The translations under genes were made by a program, and so were the position numbers. Positions 1 through 7,941 of a stretch of DNA of 64,000 bases are shown piece by piece. The first letter of the stretch is position 1. Each line of letters starts with the position of its first letter. The stretch is from Ralstonia insidiosa (lineage in GTDB: Bacteria; Pseudomonadota; Gammaproteobacteria; Burkholderiales; Burkholderiaceae), in the NCBI RefSeq assembly GCF_008801405.1, contig NZ_VZPV01000002.1:620001-684000 (forward strand). The letters run 5' to 3'. The notes below the pieces were generated by a model. The model was given only the letters and a program-made list of their open reading frames with translations. It searched no databases and was not told where the DNA came from.

Positions 1-212
1 TGTGGCTTCTTGCCGACGAGGTTGTCGCCGTTGAAAGTCAGCGTGCCACCGGTGGGTGCGAGCAGACCAGTGATCAGGTTGAACACCGTCGTCTTGCCCG
101 CGCCGTTCGGGCCGATCAAACCGAAGATGCTGCCTTGGGGCACCTCGATGTTGACGTCCTGCAGCACCGACAGGCCGCCAAAGCGCTTGGAAATGGATGC
201 GAGTTTGAGCAT
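1..212 (-). CDS. livG: LivG-type ABC transporter ATP-binding protein (partial, N-terminus only)
   Basis: First ATPase of a branched-chain amino acid (HAAT family) importer; it would couple ATP hydrolysis to uptake on the cytoplasmic face of LivH/LivM. Only about 70 N-terminal residues are inside the window. The reading contains a perfect Walker A (GPNGAGKTT) at about residue 34, followed by the N-L-I-T-G stretch typical of LivG. The ATG is preceded by a GAGGAGG Shine-Dalgarno and lies 10 nt after the livM stop, so it is the fourth cistron of livK-H-M-G. The Q-loop, signature and Walker B lie outside the window, so the LivG versus LivF choice rests on gene order and the N-terminal sequence. 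Confidence 0.88.
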   Translation of the reverse strand, partial: MLKLASISKRFGGLSVLQDVNIEVPQGSIFGLIGPNGAGKTTVFNLITGLLAPTGGTLTFNGDNLVGKKP

Positions 213-222
213 GGTGGCCTCC

Positions 223-1119
223 TCAGTGCGATTCGTTGGAAGCCGCAGCGCTAGGCATGGTGCCGCCGCGCTTGATGCCAAACCAGCGCGCAAAACGCGC
301 CGGGTCCCAGATGCCCTTGGGCAGGAACAACACGATCACCATCAGGATCACGCCGTTGACGACCAGGCGGAAATCCTTGAACGCGCGCAGCAGCTCGGGC
401 AACAACGAGAGGATCAAAGAGCCCAGCACCGGGCCGGTCAGGCCGTTGGTACCGCCCAGGATCGTCATCGTGAGGATTTCCACACCGCGGTCGAAGCCGA
501 ATTCGTTCGGGCCAATGAAGAACGTCAGGTGCGCGTTCAATGCACCCGCCAGGCCGGCGATGGCCGCACCCAGCACGAATGCCAGCAGCTTGGTACCCGC
601 CACGTTGATGCCCATCAGGCCGGCAGCGGTTTCGTCTTCCTTGATGGCCTCGAATGCGCGGCCCACTTTCGAGCGGCGCATGCGCGCCAGCACGAACAGC
701 GTCAGCAACACGGCCAGCGCCACGTGCCACCACTGCGTGAGCTGCGGAATGCCGTTCAGGCCCAGCGCGCCGCCGGTCCAGTCCTCGGTGTTCAGGATCA
801 GCACGCGCACCACTTCACCGAAGCCCAGTGTGGCCATGGCGAGGTACACGCCCGACAGCCGCAGCACCGGCACACCGATGACGAGCGCCACCACAGCCGG
901 TGCCGCCATACCGCCAGCCAGCGCCACCGAAAACGGCATCTCGGCATTCATCGTCAACAACGACGCGGTGTACGCGCCGATGCCCATGAAGGCCGCATTC
1001 GCCATCGCCAGCAAGCCACACGACAGCGTCAGATAGATGGACAGCGCCAGCAGCGCATTGATGCCGAGCGTCAGCACCAGGTTGCTGTAGACCGACCAGA
1101 AGTTGTCGAACCATTCCAT
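223..1119 (-). CDS. livM: Branched-chain amino acid ABC transporter permease LivM
   Basis: Inner-membrane permease, 298 aa, normal for LivM. It is strongly hydrophobic throughout with 8 or more predicted membrane spans. It carries the cytoplasmic coupling segment A-x-x-E-D-E-x-A-A near residue 165 (GRAFEAIKEDETAAGLMGIN) that is conserved in LivH/LivM and docks on the ATPases, followed by the G-x-x-G-L-x-G-P motif near the C-terminus. The ATG at 1119 has an AAGGAG Shine-Dalgarno at good distance. It sits 10 nt downstream of livH and 10 nt upstream of livG in one minus-strand operon. The substrate is probably branched-chain or related amino acids; the sequence cannot distinguish Leu/Ile/Val from amides or aromatic acids. 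Confidence 0.92.
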   Translation of the reverse strand: MEWFDNFWSVYSNLVLTLGINALLALSIYLTLSCGLLAMANAAFMGIGAYTASLLTMNAEMPFSVALAGGMAAPAVVALVIGVPVLRLSGVYLAMATLGFGEVVRVLILNTEDWTGGALGLNGIPQLTQWWHVALAVLLTLFVLARMRRSKVGRAFEAIKEDETAAGLMGINVAGTKLLAFVLGAAIAGLAGALNAHLTFFIGPNEFGFDRGVEILTMTILGGTNGLTGPVLGSLILSLLPELLRAFKDFRLVVNGVILMVIVLFLPKGIWDPARFARWFGIKRGGTMPSAAASNESH

Positions 1120-1129
1120 GTCGGTCTCC

Positions 1130-2011
1130 TTATGCCTTGCGTTCCAGCACCTTGCCGAACAGCCCTTGCGGCCGCACCAGCAGGATCAGGAACAGCAGAC
1201 CGAACGCCACCGCATCGCGCATGGTCGAGCCGATGTAGGCCACCGACAGCACCTCCGCAAAGCCGAGGAACAGCCCGCCCAGCATCGCGCCGCGAATATC
1301 GCCCAGACCACCCAGGATGATGACCGCGATGCCCTTGTGCAGCATCGGCTGGCCCATCAGCGGGAACACGGCGTTGGAGTACAGGCCGATCAGCACGCCC
1401 GACAACCCGCCCAGCGCCGCCGCGGCAAACGAGGTCAGCAAGAAGAGCCCCTCCACGTTGATACCGAGCAGCGCCGCCGCCTTGGGCGACTCCGCAATCG
1501 CGCGCAACGCACGGCCGAGCTGCGTGCGCTTGAGCAGCAACATGAGCGCCGCCATCAGCACGAACGACAGCACGATGATGCTCAGCTCCAGCGGCGTGAG
1601 GTGAATGCCGCCCAGGTCCAGCGAGGCATCCGACACGAGCCCGGACGGAAAGCGCATGTTCTCCGCGCCGAACACGCCCTGCATGGCGTTGTTGATGGCG
1701 ATGCCCGCACCAATGGTCGCGATCATCGGGATCAGGTGAGGCGCGTTGCGGCGGCGCAGCGGGCGCAGCAGCAGCACATCGATGATGAGCCCGGCCACGC
1801 CGCTCACGACAAAGCCGACGGCCAGGGCCGCCCACAGCGGCAGTTCAAAATGGTTCACGACCTGCAGCGCCGCATAGGCACCGAGCATGAAGACCGCGCC
1901 GTGCGACAGGTTGATCACGCCCAGGATGCCGAAAACCAGCGTGAATCCCAGGGCAAACAACGCATACACGCAGCCGAGCGACAGCGCATTGACGAGTTGC
2001 TGTTCCAGCAT
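1130..2011 (-). CDS. livH: Branched-chain amino acid ABC transporter permease LivH
   Basis: Second permease of the same importer, 293 aa. It opens with the LivH hallmark Q-Q-L-x-N-A-L-S-L-G-x-x-Y-A-L-F-A-L-G and has S-H-G-A-V-F-M near residue 37. The coupling loop (GRALRAIAESPKAAALLGIN) is near residue 180, with the G-G-L-G-x-I-x-G-A-x-L-G-G motif after it. About eight membrane segments are visible. It lies 107 nt downstream of the livK stop, and a hairpin with a T-run on the coding strand lies between them, which probably lowers permease expression relative to the abundant binding protein. It pairs with LivM to form the heterodimeric channel. Confidence 0.92.
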   Translation of the reverse strand: MLEQQLVNALSLGCVYALFALGFTLVFGILGVINLSHGAVFMLGAYAALQVVNHFELPLWAALAVGFVVSGVAGLIIDVLLLRPLRRRNAPHLIPMIATIGAGIAINNAMQGVFGAENMRFPSGLVSDASLDLGGIHLTPLELSIIVLSFVLMAALMLLLKRTQLGRALRAIAESPKAAALLGINVEGLFLLTSFAAAALGGLSGVLIGLYSNAVFPLMGQPMLHKGIAVIILGGLGDIRGAMLGGLFLGFAEVLSVAYIGSTMRDAVAFGLLFLILLVRPQGLFGKVLERKA

Positions 2012-2054
2012 GATGAGTCAGATGAAGGTGTGACCGAGGTTGTCCCCCAAGCCA

Positions 2055-2090
2055 CAAAAAAGCGATGGGGCGTAGGTTTAGCTACGCCCC
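2055..2090 (-). terminator. Hairpin with T-run between livK and livH
   Basis: On the minus strand the stem GGGGCGTAG/CTACGCCCC (2067-2090) is followed by a run of six or more T (plus-strand A-run 2055-2061). It lies after the livK stop and before livH. It could be a partial terminator that makes binding protein mRNA exceed permease mRNA, a common arrangement in Liv operons. Confidence 0.7.
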
Positions 2091-2118
2091 GCGTTTTGGT
2101 CTCAAAGCTGACCGGAAA

Positions 2119-3279
2119 TTACTTCTCGATCGTGTACTTGCCGTTCTTGGTCACGCTAACGATCGGCGTCTGCACAGCGTCGTAGCCGGCCGGCTTGCCG
2201 CGTGCCGTGACCTGGCGGAACGCAAACGCGCCGGTTGCACCGGTGTGCTTGACTGCCGGAAGTGCATCGCGGATGGCCTTGCGATCGGCTTCCAGGTTGC
2301 CGCTGAACTTGACCGCCTTCAGTGCCTTGGATGCGATGTACAGGGCGTCATACGCCTGCGCTGCAAACTGGTCCGGCGCAGCCTTGTACTTGGACGTGTA
2401 GGCGGTGATGAACTTGCTGTTCTCGGCCGTGTGGTTCTCGATCGACCACGGGCTGCCCACCCACAGGTTGTCGGACTTGTCCTTGGCCAGGTCGAACACC
2501 TTGACCGAGTTCATGCCGTTGCCGCCGATGAAGGGCACGTTCAGACCGAGCTGGCGCGCCTGCACCATGATCGGACCACCTTCGGCAATCAGTGCCGACA
2601 GCACGATCGCATCCGGGTTCGTCGCCTTGATCTTGGTGAGCTGGGCCTTGAAGTCCACGTCGCCCTTGGCGAAGGTTTCGGTGGTCGTCACCGGAATCTT
2701 CAGGTCTTCCAGCGCCTTCTTGAAGTTGTCGTAGCCGCTCTTGGTGAAGACGTCGTCATTGCCGTACAGCACGGCAACCTTCTTCACGCCGGCCTTCTTC
2801 ACCACGGTCTGGATGGTGGCCGGCAGCACGTCGGCTTCGGTCACGGAGTTGCGGAAAACGTAGTCACCAATGCTGGTGATGCCGTCTGCCGTGTTGGAGG
2901 TGCCAAACGCCACCGTCTTGGCAGCCTGTGCAATCGGGTCAGCCGCCTGGGCCGAGTTGGACAGCGTGGGGCCAAACACCATCGCCACCTTGTCCTGGAA
3001 GATCAGCTTCTTGAAGACATTGATGGCCTCTTCCTTCTTGCCCTGCTCGTCTTCGATCACCAGTGCGATCTTGCTGCCATTGATGCCACCGGCGGCGTTG
3101 ATCTCGTCAGCCGCCAGCTGGAAGCCGTTGCGGATGGCCACGCCGTACTGGGCTGCACCGCCCGACAGTGCTTCGGCCACGCCGATCTTGATGTCCTGGG
3201 CTGCCGATGCCGCGCCCGTTGCGATTGCCGCCCCCGCAGCCACTGCCGTCAACAGCAGCCGTTTGATCATTTTTTGCAT
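2119..3279 (-). CDS. livK: Branched-chain amino acid ABC transporter substrate-binding protein
   Basis: Periplasmic binding protein of the HAAT/Peripla_BP_6 type, 386 aa from the chosen start. The N-terminus is a clear Sec signal peptide: basic M-x-K-M-I-K-R, a hydrophobic core, then cleavage near A-S-A-A-Q. The mature protein begins D-I-K-I-G-V-A and contains G-P-x-x-S and G-G-I-N-G segments characteristic of LivK/LivJ. The start at 3279 is chosen because AAGGAG lies 8-9 nt upstream; the upstream in-frame extension to 3369 has no signal-peptide character. First gene of the livKHMG operon. The ligand is inferred only from family. Confidence 0.92.
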   Translation of the reverse strand: MQKMIKRLLLTAVAAGAAIATGAASAAQDIKIGVAEALSGGAAQYGVAIRNGFQLAADEINAAGGINGSKIALVIEDEQGKKEEAINVFKKLIFQDKVAMVFGPTLSNSAQAADPIAQAAKTVAFGTSNTADGITSIGDYVFRNSVTEADVLPATIQTVVKKAGVKKVAVLYGNDDVFTKSGYDNFKKALEDLKIPVTTTETFAKGDVDFKAQLTKIKATNPDAIVLSALIAEGGPIMVQARQLGLNVPFIGGNGMNSVKVFDLAKDKSDNLWVGSPWSIENHTAENSKFITAYTSKYKAAPDQFAAQAYDALYIASKALKAVKFSGNLEADRKAIRDALPAVKHTGATGAFAFRQVTARGKPAGYDAVQTPIVSVTKNGKYTIEK

Positions 3280-3753
3280 GCGAACCTGCTCCTTTTTGTC
3301 CGTCGCGATTGCCGATGGCAATTTTCGGTCTTTAAGAGTGCGCTGGCCCAACACCGTCGCTCCCCGCATGCGCCCTGCATCGCGTCCGGTCGCGTGTCTG
3401 TCCGGCTCATTGGCAAAGTTCGCGCCACGAAAACAAAAGCAACGTTGGCGAAACAGCGGAAGACCTGCCGTGCGAGCGATGCCGGATCAGGCACGCGCGC
3501 ATCGAAGTGCGTCGGAGTGTGAAGCGAAGGCGCCATGGGTACAGCGCTCTTGTGCAACGCGCCGGGGTGGCCGGCGCGCGCAGTCAGTCGCGGGACTTTA
3601 CCGGAAAGCGTACGACCGTGCGATAGGGGATTGTCCGCCGCCCGGCCTGGGGGGCGGATGTTGCGGTGCAATATTGCCTGCGCACAGCACCAGATCGCCA
3701 TCGAGCGTACCCATTTCTGCGTAGCGTGCACACTGCCGTGCGGCACCGCAAAA
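3280..3753. other. Intergenic region upstream of livK holding an iteron copy
   Basis: 474 bp between the convergently arranged ends of the livK control region and the diguanylate cyclase stop. I see no credible gene. It should hold the livK promoter, but I cannot point to a convincing -35/-10. A copy of the origin iteron lies at 3707-3721. Confidence 0.6.
3707..3721 (+). repeat. Outlying iteron copy (GTACCCATTTCTGCG)
   Basis: Matches the 15-bp iteron consensus of the replication origin (GTACCCRWTTCTGCG) with only consensus-allowed variation. It sits about 15 kb from repA, just downstream of the diguanylate cyclase stop codon. A match of this length outside the origin block is unlikely to be chance, and it may be a distal RepA-binding site. 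Confidence 0.6.
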
Positions 3754-6435
3754 TCAGCCGGCAGAAAGCTCGTCGGCACTCACGAACAGGCCCTTGCCAC
3801 GCGACTTGGCTTCGTACAGCGCCTCATCGGCGGCTTCGAAGACCGCGCTCTGGGCAAGCGTGCGGCTGTCGAAGCCGGCCAGGCCGATACTGGTGCCGAT
3901 CTGCACGGTGATCTCGCCCAGGCGAAACGGCTTGTTGCACGCAGCAAGGACAGTGCGTGCGACGGTCTTGGCGTCTTCTGGCTGCGAGAGCTGCTCCAGC
4001 ACGACAGCAAACTCATCGCCGCCAAAGCGGGCCACACCATCGTAAGGCCGCACGGCGCGAGCCAGGCGCTGCGCGAAGGCGCGCAGCAGCGCATCGCCCA
4101 CGGAGTGACCATGCGTGTCATTGACAGCCTTGAAGCCGTCCAGATCGAGCAGCAGCAACGCACCCACGGTATCGGTCACGCGTGCCTGGTCCAGCGCGGC
4201 AAGCAGGCGCTCGTCAAAGCCGGCGCGGTTGAGCAGGCCGGTCAGGTGGTCGGTGGTAGTGAGCGCGCGCAAGCGCAGCTCCTGCTTTTTGCGCTCGGTG
4301 ATGTCGAGCGTGACAGCATGCACGCCAGCCACGTGCCCCTGCGCATCGAACTGCGGCAGGTAGCTGATCTCTTCACAGCGGTACAGGTCGCGGCCGCGGT
4401 ACTCGCGTTCGAAGACGATGGTCTCGCCGGCCAGCGCGCGCCGCAGGGCGTCACGCAGGATGCGGTAACCATCCTCGCCCACCACCTCGCGCACGGTCTG
4501 CCCCAGCATGGTCGCGGCAGGCCGTCCGTAGGCCTTCTCGAAAGCGGCATTCAGGAAGCGGAAACGCTCATCCGTGTCGACAAAGGACACCAGCGCGGGC
4601 AGCGCATCCGTCACCGTCTGGAGTGTTTCGCGGCTGCGCTGCAGTTCTTCCTTGGCGGCCTTGTCCCGCGTGATGTCGCGCATGATGGACGAGAAGTGTT
4701 CCATCCGGCCGCCCGGGTTGCGGTGCGCGATGATCATGTGGTTGATCGGTACGACCTCGCCGGTGACGCGGCGCACGGTGGTCTCGCCAATCCACACGCC
4801 GTCGCGCGCTGCGGCGGGTACGGCCACTTCACGCAGCCAGTCCATCGTCTCGGGCGGATAGAAATCTCCCACGGTGAGCGCGCGCACGTCAGCATCCAAA
4901 GGAATACCCGCAAAACGCCGACCAGCCGGGTTGATGTAGGTAACGTTGCCCAGCAGGTCAGTCTGCGCGACGAAGTCGGTGGTGGAATCGAGAATCTTGG
5001 TCAGCACGCGCGAGGCCTGCTCAGCGCGGGCACGCTCGGTGATGTCTTCCATCGCGCCGACATGACCAACCACTTCGCCATCCACACGCACAGGCGCAGT
5101 GTTGACCACAAGCAGACGCTCGCCAACGCCCGGCACGATCACGCGCTGCTCAGCGCTATAGCCCGTACCGTGCGCGACGGCATCGCGCCAGCCCGCCTCC
5201 CTGGCGTCCCGGTCGTTCGGGTGCAGACGGGCCAGCCACACATCGGCCAACGCCTCTTCATGTGTGGCACCGAGCAGCTGGCGATACGCCTCGTTGGCGT
5301 AGACCGTGCGGCCAGCGGCATCGGTACGGAACAGGCCCATCGGCGAGGCGTCGTTCACGGCTTCCAGCTCGGCACGCTGGCGGGTCACCTCGCTCATCAG
5401 CTTGTGGAACGCGTTGGAAACCGCTTCGATTTCCACCGAGGCACCGGGCAACTCCAGCGGCTGTGCGTCACGCAAGTCGGTGTGCGAGAGCTGCGTCATG
5501 GCGGCATGCAGGCGGCCCAGCGGGCGCAACAGCCATAGCATCGCCGCCCACACCGACACGCCGATCAGCGCTGCCAGCAACACGAGTGACCAGCGAAAGC
5601 GCTGGCGCATGATGAAGAGCTGACGGTTGGCCTCGGCGCCGGGCAATACGGCGCCCAGCGTCCAACCGGTGGCGATGATGTCCTGCGTGGTGACGACGTC
5701 GCCGCCGGGCTCGGGCAGCGCAGCCGGATCACTGCGGAACGCCGCCGCAATGGCCGGATCGGCATCAAGCGGTGCGAGCATCTTGTCGGCATCGGGGTGC
5801 ACGATGTAGACGGGGTGCTCCCCGCGCGCGATCAGGTAGACGTGGCCAGTCTGGCCGACGCGCATATCGCGCAAGTCCCCCAGGAAGTTTGGCTTGAGCA
5901 GGTATAGCGCCGCGCCGATCAGCCCGACGAGGCGGCCGTCCTGGTCGTGCACAGGTGCGGCCAGGATGACGATGGGCTCACCGCCCACGCGGTTGCGCAG
6001 CGGTGCGGAAATGGTCGACTGGCCGACCACCATGACCTGCTTGAAGTAATCCCGATCAGAGATGTCGATGCCGATCACGCCTTCGCGGTATGGCGAAGTT
6101 GCGGTGACCTTGCCATCAGCAGACGCCAGGAACACGCCGTCGAACAGGCCGCTGGTGGGCAGAATGGACTCGAAGAAATGGGTACGCTGTTCCGGCGTAT
6201 CGAACCGCACCGTGTGCATCTGCTGTGCGGTGCGCTCCAGCACGCCCAGGTAGGTGTCGAGCCGTTGCTTGAGGTCTTCGGCGGATTCCCGCACCAGCGC
6301 GGTCTGCTGCGCCTTGATCTGCGCCATCAACTCGCGGCGGATTGGCTCGCGCTGCGACCAGCCGAACAGGCTCACCACCGTCACGCTGATGACGGTCGCC
6401 ATGATGGCCGCCTGCGACTTCAAGGTGAGTTTCAT
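3754..6435 (-). CDS. Membrane sensor diguanylate cyclase (dCache-like, PAS repeats, GGDEF)
   Basis: Makes cyclic di-GMP from two GTP. From the ATG at 6435 the protein is 893 aa; a TTG 24 nt upstream (6459) is an alternative start and neither has a strong Shine-Dalgarno. Order: membrane segment near residues 10-28, a roughly 240-residue periplasmic dCache-like sensor, a second membrane segment near 285-305, a HAMP-like linker, three PAS/PAC units (repeated D-I-T-E-R and M-E-D-I-T-E motifs), then a GGDEF domain. The active site reads R-F-G-G-D-E-F, and an R-P-Y-D I-site lies five residues before it, so product inhibition is expected. There is no EAL domain. Monocistronic, flanked by unrelated genes. 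The periplasmic ligand is unknown. Confidence 0.9.
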   Translation of the reverse strand: MKLTLKSQAAIMATVISVTVVSLFGWSQREPIRRELMAQIKAQQTALVRESAEDLKQRLDTYLGVLERTAQQMHTVRFDTPEQRTHFFESILPTSGLFDGVFLASADGKVTATSPYREGVIGIDISDRDYFKQVMVVGQSTISAPLRNRVGGEPIVILAAPVHDQDGRLVGLIGAALYLLKPNFLGDLRDMRVGQTGHVYLIARGEHPVYIVHPDADKMLAPLDADPAIAAAFRSDPAALPEPGGDVVTTQDIIATGWTLGAVLPGAEANRQLFIMRQRFRWSLVLLAALIGVSVWAAMLWLLRPLGRLHAAMTQLSHTDLRDAQPLELPGASVEIEAVSNAFHKLMSEVTRQRAELEAVNDASPMGLFRTDAAGRTVYANEAYRQLLGATHEEALADVWLARLHPNDRDAREAGWRDAVAHGTGYSAEQRVIVPGVGERLLVVNTAPVRVDGEVVGHVGAMEDITERARAEQASRVLTKILDSTTDFVAQTDLLGNVTYINPAGRRFAGIPLDADVRALTVGDFYPPETMDWLREVAVPAAARDGVWIGETTVRRVTGEVVPINHMIIAHRNPGGRMEHFSSIMRDITRDKAAKEELQRSRETLQTVTDALPALVSFVDTDERFRFLNAAFEKAYGRPAATMLGQTVREVVGEDGYRILRDALRRALAGETIVFEREYRGRDLYRCEEISYLPQFDAQGHVAGVHAVTLDITERKKQELRLRALTTTDHLTGLLNRAGFDERLLAALDQARVTDTVGALLLLDLDGFKAVNDTHGHSVGDALLRAFAQRLARAVRPYDGVARFGGDEFAVVLEQLSQPEDAKTVARTVLAACNKPFRLGEITVQIGTSIGLAGFDSRTLAQSAVFEAADEALYEAKSRGKGLFVSADELSAG

Positions 6436-6545
6436 CGGACAGGAACAGTAGCCAGCCAACAGTGATAGGGAGCACTCACCATAGTGCTATGCCCGCAGGC
6501 TGCTGTCGAGTTGCCAGCGTGCCGGCGGCGCACGCACGCAACGGT

Positions 6546-6960
6546 CTAGCGACGCGCGCAGACGTAAGCGGCTGAGCGCGCCGCCAGCGTGCCCGGCCGG
6601 ATGCGCATCCAGTGCGCGCCGGTAGCGTTGCCGGTGTCGAGCGTGGCGCCGCCAGGGTCGCGCACCACGTAGTCGACCAGACGGATGCGCTGGCGACGGC
6701 AGTCGATCTCCTGGCGCGAGAGGATCACCGTACCCGGCCGATAGCGCGTGCCATAGGCACGGCGCTCCCCCCCGCTTGAGCACGGTGCGGGCCAAAAAGG
6801 TCTTGTGGCCGATGTGGTTCGAGCGCAGCGAAGTGCGGTCGATCGAGGCCGCCACCGACGTCGTCGTCAGGTACTCGTGCCAGCGCGCCGCCCGAGCGGG
6901 CGCCGCCATGCCGATGACACCGATGCCCACGCCACACACCCAGATCCACCGCCACATCAT
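6546..6960 (-). pseudogene. Surface-adhesin-E-like secreted protein, frameshifted at a 7-G run
   Basis: Two overlapping minus-strand frames together encode one protein. The 5' part (ATG 6960) gives a signal peptide ending A-P-A-R-A-A, then W-H-E-Y and the I-D-R-T-S-L-x-x-N motif. The 3' part gives G-T-R-Y, an E-I-D-C motif, L-V-D-Y, a W-M-R-I-R-P-G segment and a terminal Y-V-C. This is the pattern of the Adhesin_E (surface-adhesin protein E) family. The frames join at a homopolymer of seven G on the coding strand (plus-strand C-run 6767-6773). With six G the reading is continuous, about 137 aa, stopping at 6546. The observed length of 415 nt is one more than a multiple of three. It could be a true mutation, a phase-variable tract or a sequencing error. 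Confidence 0.65.
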
Positions 6961-7114
6961 GCGTTTCACGACCGTCTGCCCTGCCAGGAAGCGCGGCACC
7001 TGCTGCCGCCCGCAGACATTGTAACAATCGCGCCATCTGGGGCCGATGAAGGCGCACGAGGGCGTGGCCCGGCCCTCAGGTAGCATGCGGGCAACCTGAT
7101 CTGCGTCATCCGCC

Positions 7115-7915
7115 ATGCCAACCGTTCCACTTGCCACCCTTGCCGCCCACGCCTTTGCTGCCCTGCTGATCGCCTGCGTGCCGATTAGCGCGTGGCTCTG
7201 GCTGCGCCGGCGCTTTGACCTGGCGTGGCGCGACATCTTCGTGGGTGCGGCGGTGTTTGGCGTATTTGCGCTGGTGCTGGAGCGCCTGCTGCATGTCTAT
7301 CTGCTGCAGCTCAATCCCGTGACGGCGCATTGGCTGCGCACACCCGCACTGTTCGTCATCTACGGCGCACTGATGGCGGGGCTGTTCGAAGAGGTTGGCC
7401 GCTGGCTGGGTCTGCGCTTTCTCACGCGCAAGCCCGGTGATGCGGCCACTCCCGTCGCCTACGCGCTCGGACACGCCGGCATCGAGGCGTGGCTGGTCGG
7501 CACGGCATCCCAAGCGCAGATGGTCATGTTCGGCATCGCCGCCAACCGGGGGGATCTGGACACGCGCCTGGCGGCCAGTGGCGCTGAATCCATGATCGGC
7601 GCGATCCACGCCATGCTGACGCAGCTCTCACCGTGGCTGGCTGCGGGTGCTGCGGTGGAACGCATCGCGGCGATGCTGATCCAGTTCACCTTGACGCTAG
7701 TGGTCTGGTACGCGGTGCGGCAGCGACGTTTTGCGATGGTCGTGCTGGCGATTCTGCTGCACGCGCTGGCCGACCTGCCCGCCGCGCTGTACCAGGTGCA
7801 CGTGCTGCCGCTGGCGGTAACGGAAGCCGTGTATGCCGTCGTGGCCGTACTGCTGGCAGCCACATGCTGGCCGCCGCAGGGCGGCAGGAAGGTAGGCGAA
7901 TCGTCGCTGCGTTAG
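7115..7915 (+). CDS. YhfC-family intramembrane glutamic metalloprotease-like protein
   Basis: 266 aa, all-membrane protein with about seven spans. It has the three motifs shared by YhfC and CPBP/Rce1-like membrane proteases: F-E-E-x-x-R-W (about residue 92), G-H-A-G-I-E-A (about 120) and H-A-L-A-D near residue 212, whose Glu and His residues would bind a metal within the membrane. YhfC members are poorly characterised; some are linked to peptide or bacteriocin processing, but nothing nearby identifies a substrate. It converges with dctD, and its stop codon lies in a 13-bp tandem triplication. Confidence 0.8.
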   Translation: MPTVPLATLAAHAFAALLIACVPISAWLWLRRRFDLAWRDIFVGAAVFGVFALVLERLLHVYLLQLNPVTAHWLRTPALFVIYGALMAGLFEEVGRWLGLRFLTRKPGDAATPVAYALGHAGIEAWLVGTASQAQMVMFGIAANRGDLDTRLAASGAESMIGAIHAMLTQLSPWLAAGAAVERIAAMLIQFTLTLVVWYAVRQRRFAMVVLAILLHALADLPAALYQVHVLPLAVTEAVYAVVAVLLAATCWPPQGGRKVGESSLR

Positions 7916-7941
7916 GTCGCTGCGTTAGGTCACTGCGCTAG
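7903..7941. repeat. Three tandem 13-bp repeats carrying stop codons
   Basis: GTCGCTGCGTTAG occurs at 7903-7915 and 7916-7928, with a variant (GTCACTGCGCTAG) at 7929-7941. Each unit ends in TAG, and because 13 is not a multiple of three the TAGs fall in all three plus frames. The third unit also supplies the complementary stop of dctD on the minus strand. Confidence 0.85.

Noticed and set aside
10..1320. Long plus-strand frames across the liv genes, and similar antisense frames over other genes
   Set aside because: High GC content creates long antisense frames. They have His/Arg/Gln-rich translations without domains, while the opposite strand encodes recognised proteins with ribosome sites.
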